A stretch of DNA of 64,000 nucleotides, from NCBI GenBank assembly GCA_011032825.1, contig JAADJZ010000022.1, positions 620,001 to 684,000 on the forward strand, read 5' to 3'. The stretch is from Massariosphaeria phaeospora. Lineage: Eukaryota > Ascomycota > Dothideomycetes > Pleosporales. The translations under genes and the position numbers were made by a program. The notes beneath the pieces are model-generated. The model was not told the DNA's origin. It worked only from the letters and a program-made list of their open reading frames with translations, and did not search any database. Shown piece by piece: positions 56,242 to 64,000 of the stretch. Each line of letters begins with the position of its first letter. Position 1 is the stretch's first letter.

Positions 56242-57088
56242 ATGAAGATCTTCCTCTTGCTGCTCGTGGCGGCGGCGTGGACTGCGGAGGTTGTGGCTGT
56301 TGCTGTGCCTGCGGTTCCGTTCAATGTCTCTAGCACAGGTATGGAGCTCAAGCTCTGTGGGCCATTATTGCAAATCCACTTACGTTGACGCAGACCTCAA
56401 ATCGTTCGACAATACTCTTGTCGCGAAGCGTGGTTTGAAACGCGTTTCGGTCACTATGGGCAATGCTCACGTAAACGTTGGCGAGATAACGGGCAGGCCG
56501 CTGTTCGATGGAATCAAAGCCTGCCTTGTGGAAATCTGCCCCCAACACGTGAACGAGTGCGGCAACAAAGCTACTAAATTCAAACATAAAGACGGATGCC
56601 CAATGAAAGGAGATATCACCTATATTGCCAAAGGCGAGGTATTGGACACCGGAGGCATTCTAGACGTCAGAGTCGCAAGTGCCAAATGGCCACTAGGGCA
56701 CTATGCTCTCCGCGAAGCACTAATCGACCAAGTCGCCGGAACCTTCCAGGTCATGTCCGAGGACATGAAGAACTGCTTTAAAATCAATGTCCGGTTCAGA
56801 AACTCGAACAAATACGACGACAGAACCAAATGCTGTATCGGAGAATATGTCGATGTCGTGGTCGAGGGTTGGGGCGAGGATGTTTACATGAGAGCCTTTG
56901 TCCGCTTGCGCCAGAGGAATTGGTCCGGTGGTGTCTTCGACTGCGTCGCTATCAAGGGGGCAACGGCCAAGTACTGGCGGGAAAATACTCACATCCGGTT
57001 CGCTGACGCTCTCGGGGTAGACTTCGATGTTGACCCGATTTGCCCCAACACGCAAGTCACCTGGGGGGATGACCCGAGACTTTATTGA
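56242..57088 (+). CDS. Secreted protein of unknown function with putative propeptide
   Basis: Two exons, 56242-56338 and 56394-57088, joined across a 55-bp intron (GTATGG donor, ACGCAG acceptor), code 263 residues. The first exon encodes a strong signal peptide (MKIFLLLLVAAAWTAEVVAV). A Lys-Arg site follows soon after (NTLVAKRGLKRVS), suggesting Kex2-like processing. The mature part has about nine cysteines (EICPQHVNECGN, DGCPMKG, KNCFKI, TKCCIGEY, FDCVAI, PICPN) and is likely disulphide-bonded. No family is recognised. It lies between the P450/methyltransferase pair and the gene relics, and nothing ties it to them in function. Confidence 0.72.
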
Positions 57089-57201
57089 GTGGGCCTATGT
57101 TGATGGGGCTTCAACCTTTCTTGTGTTTCTCTATTTCACAAGGCACTATATTCATCGACTGAGCGGCTTCACAGCCCTCCACCGATCATGTACACTAGTC
57201 T

Positions 57202-58340
57202 CTACGGAGTATGATAGGACTCCATCCCCTTAGCCAAATACCAGTTCATTTCTGGCACATATGCACCCGCAGGCCGCAACGGCTCCACACGCTCCAGCCT
57301 CAATTCCACCTCCACCTCCTTCCCCTCAAACCGGTCCTCGGTCCACTCCAGCCACAGGCGCTGCGAAACCCACATAGTCAGCCCATAGCTAACATTCGCA
57401 TACCGCACGTACTGAATGGAAACCTCAGGACACGCTTTCGACGTGCGCTCCGCCGCGGCGGTGGTGACGGCGTGTGATATCAGGGCATCTGACTCGCCCT
57501 GTATAAGTAGCATCGGGCCTGCAACAGGCATCCCCCCCGTGGACGTCAGTGACTGGAAGCGCTGCATGTACGCGTTGTCTTCCCAGCCCGGCTTGAAGAG
57601 ATCGGCGCTGAAGAAGAGCGCTGCGGTGATGGCGACGTTGCCGCCTACGTCCTTGTCGGGTTGCAAGCGCGCGACGCCCTCAGGCGTCAATATGGAGTTT
57701 ATCTTGAAGTCGGGGAATATGTTCTCCATGCCTGGCAGAGCGCCCGCCGCAAGCACGGGCTTCATGTGATCTAATTCGTGTGGCAAGTGCTATAGGCACT
57801 GCGCCGAGGTAGCCGTCCATGGGGTGGTCGCGCATGCGCGCCGCGAAGCTCCACGTCACGGCACCGCCTTGCAAGTGCCCGATAACGACGAACTTGGGGC
57901 CCGCAAAGGGGAACGCCTCTCGAGTAGCTTTGAAGCTGTACTCCAAGTCCTTCGCCGCGGCGGGACTCGCTAGATACTCGTGTACGATGGGATGGCCCCG
58001 CCCATCGACACTGACGCCCAGCCCCGCGTAGTCGGGCATGACGACAACGTAGCCCTGCAGAACCAACGGGAACGGCGCCATGTAATACTGCCACATGTTG
58101 CGCAGGTGCGAGGGCGCGGCGTTGGCGTACAATCCAGACGTGCCGTGTGCCCATACCACTACGGGGACGGTGCCGTCGGCCAGTCTGCGCGGCGCGTACG
58201 GGAACAGCACGACGGCCGACGTGGGCGTGGCATCGCTATTAAAGTTGGCACTCTGGTACAAGATGCGGGAGCCCGCGATGGCGGGCGGCAGCGTGTAGTT
58301 GGCGAGTGGGATGCAGGCTAAGCTGTGAGGTTGCTGCGTG
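57202..58340 (-). pseudogene. Relic of a secretory lipase-type alpha/beta hydrolase
   Basis: Two overlapping frames carry one protein. The upstream frame (about 58340-57780) contains ACIPLANYTLPPAIAGSRIL, VPVVVWAHGTSG and VVVMPDYAGLG; the downstream frame (57786-57202) contains AAGALPGMENIFPDF, MLLIQGESDAL and NWYLAKGM. A frameshift near 57780 separates them and no GT-AG intron fits. The nucleophile elbow, normally GHSQGG, reads GHLQGG (Leu codon 57872-57874), so the catalytic Ser is gone. The N-terminal start and signal peptide are missing; a TAA lies just upstream. The protein class (secretory lipase, LIP-like) is known to cleave lipids outside the cell. Confidence 0.8.
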
Positions 58341-58366
58341 GTGTGGTTCCACGAGCCATATTAATA

Positions 58367-58549
58367 CTACGGCGTATGCGGCGAAGCTCCAAGTTTTTTC
58401 AACCACGGCAGAGGAGCCAGTAGAACTGCGAAGTCTGTCATTACCCATGGCACCGGTGTGGCCTGGTTAAGTGCCGTCCGATCCATACACGTCCCGGGCA
58501 CAGTAGGGTCCCAATTCGCATTAATCGGCTTGCAAAGGAATATGGTCAT
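58367..58549 (-). pseudogene. Fragment of a PTH11-like (rhodopsin-domain) membrane protein
   Basis: The 60-residue frame reads TIFLCKPINANWDPTVPGTC, then NQATPVPWVMTDFAVLLAPLPWLKKL, which matches the middle of fungal PTH11-like integral membrane proteins (the F-C-x-P-x5-W-x4-G-x-C loop followed by the next helix). Everything on either side of this exon-sized piece is missing. It abuts the lipase relic. Confidence 0.6.
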
Positions 58550-58834
58550 GAAGATGATGATGATATGTCATACGAGGATGATGGCTATGAGGACGTAGTT
58601 GACGATTCGGAAGCTAGTCACCGAGAACAGGCGGTTGTAAAGAATAAGAAGAGAGAGTTTGGTAACGACAAGGAGGGTCTGGGCTTGGAGCAGGCGGGCA
58701 TCAAGGTACGTCTTTTGTCTCCATGTCAGTCGGGGCATGTGGGCGCTGGAGCCGTGACGTCGGTGGGTGCTTCGCTAGAACTACCTGTAAGCAAGAGGTG
58801 CAAATACACGACGTCTATTCCCAGCTTCTAGAAA
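58550..58834. other. Low-complexity spacer between relics
   Basis: A GATGATG-rich stretch encodes an acidic run in one frame (SYEDDGYEDVVDDSEAS). No family match is apparent and it joins neither neighbour convincingly. Confidence 0.3.
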
Positions 58835-59568
58835 ATGACCGATCTCGAAGCCTTGGTAATGCTTTCTAGCTGTGTTTCCATAGTCGGTGGCGAGGGACAG
58901 GCCAACTGCAGCGCAGGCAACGGCTACATTGACTCGCCCGCTCACAAAGTCTTCGGCAATAAGACACGATTTGTCTCGTTGAATCTGGGCATGATCGACG
59001 ACACTAATCACACTACGGACTTCTCTTCTCGGCAAAGACTCTCGTTGCGCTTCTCAATATCAGCGACGTTATCAAGATGGTCCGATACGTGCTGAGTCCG
59101 GAATACGCTCAGCAAGGACCCAAGCAATTGGTCTACGGCCTGGATACAAAGCAGATCCCCCCCTGGATCCTAACTCTATCAACCGGAAACGCTTTGTTCA
59201 GCCGTACCCTCCACACCACCGGTTCGGTCTCCGAGTCCGCCGACGCAGATCCCGATGTCTATCTCAAGGACACGGCACGCGCATTCCGCGACCCGTCGAC
59301 AGCGCGGCCACCCGTTGCAAAAGCGACCACGATGAAGATTGCCTCTCTTGTCCCACTGCCGGTCCAGGACCTCCATGCTCATTCGCTGGTCGCCGAGCTG
59401 GGGCTCGATTCGCTCGTCACCATGCAGCTGCGCAACTGGATCCGAGCGGCCTTGGAGGCTTTTCTGCAGCCCAGCGATATTATCAACGCTGGCACTCTTG
59501 ATGCGCTGTTTGTGCGGAGTTACGAGGCCTCTGGTGTGGTGAAGCGGTTAGGGGATGGTAATAAGTAG
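58835..59568 (+). pseudogene. 3' fragment of a reducing polyketide synthase (KR and ACP parts)
   Basis: The first frame (58835 to about 59005) carries VMLSSCVSIVGGEGQANCSA and FVSLNLGMIDDT, the end of a ketoreductase domain; the usual QANYxxGN catalytic Tyr is Cys (TGC, 58907-58909). After a frame change, 59050-59568 reads DVIKMVRYVLSPEYAQQGPK and then an acyl-carrier-protein domain, HSLVAELGLDSLVTMQLRNW, with the phosphopantetheine Ser intact (59410-59412), ending in a normal stop. The KS, AT, DH, ER and most of the KR are absent. Reducing PKSs build polyketide chains; this piece cannot do so. Confidence 0.82.
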
Positions 59569-59880
59569 GATCTGTAGGTGGCTTAGAGGGGCTTTCACAT
59601 GATTGCTAGTATTTGTCGTTCCTTGGCCTGGGGGCGGTTGGCTGGTCGCTGCTAGACGTACGCAGCTATCTCAAATGTACGCGGCTAACAATCATTTCTA
59701 GGACCTCATAAGGCAAGGTATATTGACTGTAGGTGCAGCAATAGCAAGGTGCAGCGACAGGAAGGTGTAGCGATAGGAAGGCCTTACAAAAGTTTGAATA
59801 CTGTACAGGAGATACCGGCAAGAATTAATCCGGCGTGCGTACAGTAAGATCCATGAGATTGCCCGTGCGTAGCACGGGCC
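59569..59880. other. Spacer between PKS relic and transposon P5, ending in a short hairpin
   Basis: No gene. A hairpin with 8-bp arms (GCCCGTGC / GCACGGGC, 59861-59868 and 59872-59879) sits one base from the TA of P5. Its arm equals the tip of the P2/P3 terminal repeats. Confidence 0.5.
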
Positions 59881-59882
59881 TA

Positions 59883-62378
59883 TCCCCCCAATTCAAATGT
59901 TCCCCCCAATGCAAACGGTGGACTGCAGTCTCAATTTGTTAGCTAGCCACGCTTAATTCAGACATTGTAAACCCGTAGAATTAATCTATACACCTTATTG
60001 CAGGCCCCAGTCATTTTGCGCATTATCAGGATCTGCAAGGTTGGCGTCGCTGGCCTCGTCGTCGCGAGAGCGCCCATCAGCGGCACCATCTGGCAACTCT
60101 GTATAGGTGGGTTGTGACTCGTTTTTGACGCTTTGTGAACGAGATAGGTAAGCAGGCAGTGAGGAGTTTTCCTCTGCTATCATCTCGCTGTCCTGCTCGT
60201 CCTGTAGGCGCTTTTCCTGTAGCTTTGTGATGATGAGCTTGTTGTACGGGTCAACTAGGCAACGCACCTGGCCAGCTACGTCGGCTGCCGGCGTCAACTC
60301 GTTAGTTGTTTTGCGCCTATATTTGAGGCTGCTTGGCTGCTGTATACGCTCTAATTTGCTTGCTGCCTTATCGTTGAAGCGGGTATTGTTGAGAAGGTGT
60401 ACCCAGCGGTTCATTTCGCGGTATACGACGACGCCTGCCGCTGCTCGTTTGACGTACTTTGTGCCCCAGTTCCTGACTGTAGGCAATATCTTGAGGTGTT
60501 TGTTAAGCAAAACAGTAACCTGACGAAGCTGTTTGGCGGTGACGTCTCTCACAGCGCGAGCGGCGTCGTCAGTTTGCCGCTGCTGTACCATCGCGCGCGC
60601 GTCTTGAGCGTATATAGGGCCGCCTTTGACGCCGAGCGCACGCCGTTTTCGACGACAGCGCTCATCTTTAGCGTTGACTGCTGCCTCTGTTTTACGTAGC
60701 TCTCGCTGTAAGCCCTCAGCCGTTCGAGCGAGCGCAGAGACGCCTATCTGGTGTTTGATAACGCTGGCGGCAACCTCTCGAGGGAGGTGCTGACGCAGCA
60801 CAGCCTGAACGAAAGGCTCCTGCGCCTGTATTTGGCGTATAGTCTTTGGCGTGTGCCAGGCGGCGTCACCTGGCTCTAGCTCTGCCGGCTCTGGCGTTGT
60901 GGGCGTGTAGGCTCGGCGTACAAGCTGCGCTTGCTGGAGGTCGATTTTGACGTGGTTATAGCGTCGGATAGGCGCCCGAGATGGTGACGAGGCAAGCCGC
61001 GGCGGCGAGGAGATAATTATAGGCGTTGTAGAGCGTACAGGCGGCGGAGGCGTGCGCTCGTCGTCGTCGCTGGATTGGCAACCTTCTAGTAGCTTCAATT
61101 GATCAAGTACGATCTCTGGCTTAAACGGGGCGAGTCCTGTACGTTTCCAGCCGCTCAAAATGGTGCTGCGGGTAAACGTGAGACGTCGGATCTCTGCGAT
61201 AGTTGATAGAAAGTCAGCTTTGCTTATATCTTTTGACCCAGAGCGAGCAGCCCAGTCTAGCTGGCGACCGTGATACCATTTCAGTAGCTGAAAACAGCCA
61301 ACGTTAAGTGGCTGCAGCAGATGAGTCGTATGAGGTGGCAGCGCAAACAAAAGTATACGGTTATCCTCTGCGTATTGAGCAAACTCTCTCGTCTCGTGAG
61401 ATCCATGGCCATCAACGAGTAGCAGCCGCCATACGCCTAGCCTCCGCTTCTCCGTCATCTTGTTAAAGTGTATGAGCCAGTCAAGAGCTATCTGATCGTT
61501 GCTGTAACCGCTGTCGCTAACGTGTATAAGGTAATCTTCAGGCAGGTCAGGTATCCAGTGCTCTATAACTGTAGCTGCTTTGACAATGACCATAGGCGCG
61601 ATCGCCTCGCCGTCAGCGCTTACGCACTCCACGAGAGTCATCAGCTCACGGTTGTTGGCGTTGGGTATGAAAATCTGCCGCCCATATCGGCTGTATACGT
61701 ACTGGCTGGTTGCGACGCCAATCCGGCAGCCAGTCTCGTCCATATTGTACGTATCGCGAGGCAAAACGCCTAGCTGTTGAATGAGGCTCTCAAGTTTCGT
61801 GAACCAGGCGCGCAGCGCCTCCGGTTGCTGGGCGAGTTTTCTCTGTATCTCCATCGGCCTTGCCTTGACGCGCTTGTATTTTGGGTGCCTCTGCAGCCAG
61901 CGGCGCGCCCAATTCGTACCTAGCGGTGGAGGCGCCTCGTCAACACCCAAATATGACTCTGCTAGCAGCGCCGTTGCCTGCTGCTCCACCTGGCTGCGGC
62001 GTATCCCTAAACCGATGGCGTCAATGGAGTCGAGATAGCGCACGAGAGCAAGCTCTTGGGCAGGCGATAATAGCTGATTTGAAGCCTCACGATCTGATCG
62101 CGTTGGGAGCTTGAGATAGGCGCGGCGGAGGCGATCGTAAGGCAGTTTGTGGATTGTAGCGTAAGATTTGAGGTTGGGCGCGCTGTACGCTCGCAGGCGC
62201 GACGCGTGCATCTGCAGCTCAGATACCTCTCTAGCGTATTTCTTCGCGGCGGATGGATTGCGAGGCATGGCTTTAAGAGTTCTATCGCGTCAGAAATTAA
62301 TTATATAGCGTTGTGGCGGAGATTGATTTATATGAGGATATTTTGTTTGCATTAGGGGGAACATTTGAATTGGGGGGA
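59883..62378 (-). mobile_element. Pogo/Tigger-like transposon P5, full length, recent
   Basis: The 2,496-bp element is flanked by TA (59881-59882, 62379-62380). Its terminal inverted repeats of about 34 bp begin TCCCCCCAATTCAAATGTTC and differ at one base. It holds a single uninterrupted transposase frame and shows none of the stop-codon decay seen in P1-P4 and P6, so it is the youngest copy here or has escaped RIP. Confidence 0.93.
59995..62268 (-). CDS. Pogo-type transposase, long ORF with altered third catalytic residue
   Basis: The frame codes 757 residues from MPRNPSAAKKYAREVSELQM. The N-terminal DNA-binding part (about 1-140) includes a psq-like region and a CENP-B-like helix region ending in NWARRWLQRHPKY. 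The DDE core has Asp177 in NMDETG, Asp286 in LLVDGHGSHE and Asn322 in QPLNVGCF, where the family has Asp; spacing between the second and third positions is 35 residues, as in pogo-type DD35D enzymes. A single G-to-A change (CTT-GAC to CTT-AAC) explains the Asn. The long C-terminal tail is charged. Such enzymes cut and paste DNA at TA. Loss of a metal ligand should abolish this. Confidence 0.9.
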   Translation of the reverse strand: MPRNPSAAKKYAREVSELQMHASRLRAYSAPNLKSYATIHKLPYDRLRRAYLKLPTRSDREASNQLLSPAQELALVRYLDSIDAIGLGIRRSQVEQQATALLAESYLGVDEAPPPLGTNWARRWLQRHPKYKRVKARPMEIQRKLAQQPEALRAWFTKLESLIQQLGVLPRDTYNMDETGCRIGVATSQYVYSRYGRQIFIPNANNRELMTLVECVSADGEAIAPMVIVKAATVIEHWIPDLPEDYLIHVSDSGYSNDQIALDWLIHFNKMTEKRRLGVWRLLLVDGHGSHETREFAQYAEDNRILLFALPPHTTHLLQPLNVGCFQLLKWYHGRQLDWAARSGSKDISKADFLSTIAEIRRLTFTRSTILSGWKRTGLAPFKPEIVLDQLKLLEGCQSSDDDERTPPPPVRSTTPIIISSPPRLASSPSRAPIRRYNHVKIDLQQAQLVRRAYTPTTPEPAELEPGDAAWHTPKTIRQIQAQEPFVQAVLRQHLPREVAASVIKHQIGVSALARTAEGLQRELRKTEAAVNAKDERCRRKRRALGVKGGPIYAQDARAMVQQRQTDDAARAVRDVTAKQLRQVTVLLNKHLKILPTVRNWGTKYVKRAAAGVVVYREMNRWVHLLNNTRFNDKAASKLERIQQPSSLKYRRKTTNELTPAADVAGQVRCLVDPYNKLIITKLQEKRLQDEQDSEMIAEENSSLPAYLSRSQSVKNESQPTYTELPDGAADGRSRDDEASDANLADPDNAQNDWGLQ

Positions 62379-62380
62379 TA

Positions 62381-64000
62381 CCGAGGCGCCCGGCGTGACT
62401 ATCCACCCGGCGTGACCATCCACCCGAACACCAAAATCGACACCACAACATGAAGCTATTGAGCCACGCGCGATAGCTATAATCGCGATATTTTCTAGGC
62501 TTAGTTCTACAGGCCTCAATTAATATATATAGCTATCTATATTTTGCTGGGAGCTTGATAGCTCGGCCGTGTCGTGATTGAGATGGTGGTGGGCCTGCTG
62601 CAGCACCTGAGGCTTCACTACCACCCTGAGGCTGCGCAGCTACTCTCTTTTTTGAGCCTGCCTTCGTAGCTACCTTAAGGCGTCTCCTCTGAGCTCTTTG
62701 GGCAGTTTTTTGAGCTTGTTGGAGTCGTTGTTGAGTCCTACGAGCTGCCTGTCGTGAGGCTCGATCAGCAGCCTCACGAGCCTTCTCCTCCTGCCTCATC
62801 AATTGCGCTGCTGTTCTCGCTGCACGCCTTGCCTCAACAGCCTTGAGCTTCTCCTGCCTCTGCTCCTCACGTACGCGAGATATCTCTGCTTTTTGGAGTT
62901 GTTGTTGCTCCGCCTCAGCCTCCTGCTGCCGCAGGCGATCACGTGCCCTATCCACCTTGCTTGGAGTCCAGAATACAGCCCCACCGTGATACTCCTCAGC
63001 TGCCTCTAGAGGCAGAGCCTTGCCTCGCTTCCTACGCTGCCTCTCATTGATGAGAGCCTCCTTGAGTCTCACATTCTCATGCTCAGCTAGTACTGATCTA
63101 ATCGAGAGTCGGTGGATCGTTTGGTTGAGCTTTGAGATCTTTTTCTGGTCTCTATTAGCTACAGCGTGATCGACTAGCCGTCTGATCTTCCTCCAATCTG
63201 ATGCGCTTAGGGCTAAGAAGTCGCTATCGCTTGAATGGCCTAATAGAGCTAGCTAATTGAATCGTTTGAGTATTACCTCTAGCTCGAAAGGTAAGAGGCC
63301 AGTTGCTTTAAAAGCCTTGAGTATAGTATCCTTCTTGAACGAGGCCTCCTAGGCAGCCATAAACATAGGATAGAAGTCTCGTTTGCTTATAGATGTGAGC
63401 CCTTGGCACCTCTCCATGAACGCAGCTACCTAGTTTGAGTAGGCTGATGAGAATGGCTTAAACATGACGACGTCAAGCGGCTGGAGAGTGTAAGTTGAAT
63501 AAGAGGAGTATACTGCAAGGAAGATTCTATTCCGATCGCAGTACTCGATGAAATCCATCGTGAGGTGAGATCCATGGCTGTCTAGGACAAGTAATCGATA
63601 GCTCCGCCCTGCTTTCTCCTTCGTAGATCGATCAAACACTTGTTTGAGCCAGGCTAGTCCTATATCGTTGTTCGTTCAGCTAGAAAGTAAAGAGGATATA
63701 TATACTTGGTCCTTAGGCCTTAGGGCTTGTAGCTAGGTGTCCTGTATCGAGCCTAAGTTTAATTGATATATTAGCGCAGGCGCAAGGGCTGTTCCATTAG
63801 CGCATATGCAGGCTAGCAGCGTTATCCACTCCCGATTGCTATTCTAGATGTAAGCCTTGATTTTCCCCTCCTCATATAGCCTCTTGCTAAACACCCGCTT
63901 TGAGCGAGTAAGTATTCCTAGCATGCAGCTTTTCTTATTCATGTTGTACATATTGCAAGGCTCTATATCGTATTGGCTAATCTTACTGCGTAGAAGCTCG
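62381..64000 (-). mobile_element. Pogo/Fot1-type transposon P6, decayed, continues beyond the right edge
   Basis: The minus strand encodes the C-terminal two thirds of a transposase. YNMNKKSCMLG (Asn codon 63937-63939 for the first Asp, Lys for Glu) comes first, then LVLDSHGSHLT (second Asp kept), QPLDVVMF (third kept), and a basic coiled tail, the last open stretch of which (63072-62533) ends GRAIKLPAKYR. TAG codons replace Trp or Gln at several places. Two 17-bp direct repeats CCGGCGTGACYATCCAC (62390-62406, 62407-62423) mark its left terminal region. The outer end is either 62381, directly abutting P5, or 62402. The 5' end is outside the window. Confidence 0.85.

Overview
The window is nuclear DNA of a filamentous ascomycete (Pezizomycotina; a dothideomycete would fit, but the sequence does not fix the class). 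The evidence is many 50-120 bp GT-AG introns, Zn2Cys6 and LaeA-like regulators, an intron-bearing tRNA-Val, pogo/Fot1 and hAT transposons, and transposon copies decayed by transitions in which TGG and CAG codons became TAG, as expected from repeat-induced point mutation (RIP). Gene models were spliced by eye; all reported exon joins keep frame.

Layout. (1) 1-6.9 kb: a secreted-protein island with a large cysteine-rich secreted protein running off the left edge, a divergent secreted M35-like metalloprotease whose HExxH motif is split by an intron, and one or two small cysteine-containing secreted proteins. (2) 6.9-23.1 kb: a transposon block with two hAT copies (one complete with terminal repeats and an 8-bp target duplication) and four pogo/Fot1-type elements, partly nested. 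Two host genes sit between them, one of unknown function and one encoding an APH/kinase-like protein. (3) 23.2-25.7 kb: divergent NOP16 and a ZIP (LIV-1/KE4 type) zinc transporter. (4) 25.7-36.3 kb: a sparse stretch with a small membrane protein, an alanine/proline-rich secreted protein with dibasic sites, and tRNA-Val(AAC). (5) 36.4-49.8 kb: a Zn2Cys6 regulator divergent from a monocarboxylate-type MFS transporter, a broken Asn/Ala-repeat secreted-protein gene, an F-box-like protein, a 112-bp tandem repeat, an allantoate-permease-type MFS transporter and a two-segment membrane protein. (6) 50.3-59.6 kb: an apparently intact P450 and a LaeA-like methyltransferase, an unknown secreted protein, then relics of a secretory lipase (catalytic Ser changed to Leu), a PTH11-like receptor and a reducing polyketide synthase (KR catalytic Tyr changed to Cys). 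(7) 59.9-64 kb: a pogo element with a long intact transposase ORF whose third catalytic Asp is Asn, followed by a decayed pogo copy leaving the window on the right.

The main biological picture is a gene-rich segment between two RIP-affected transposon blocks, with secreted-protein genes at the left edge and a decaying specialised-metabolism locus at the right. I found no system I would call clearly new. The most unusual items are the repeated loss of catalytic aspartates in transposases by G-to-A changes, the secreted-protein gene with apparently compensating indels, and the graveyard of three gene relics beside the P450/methyltransferase pair.
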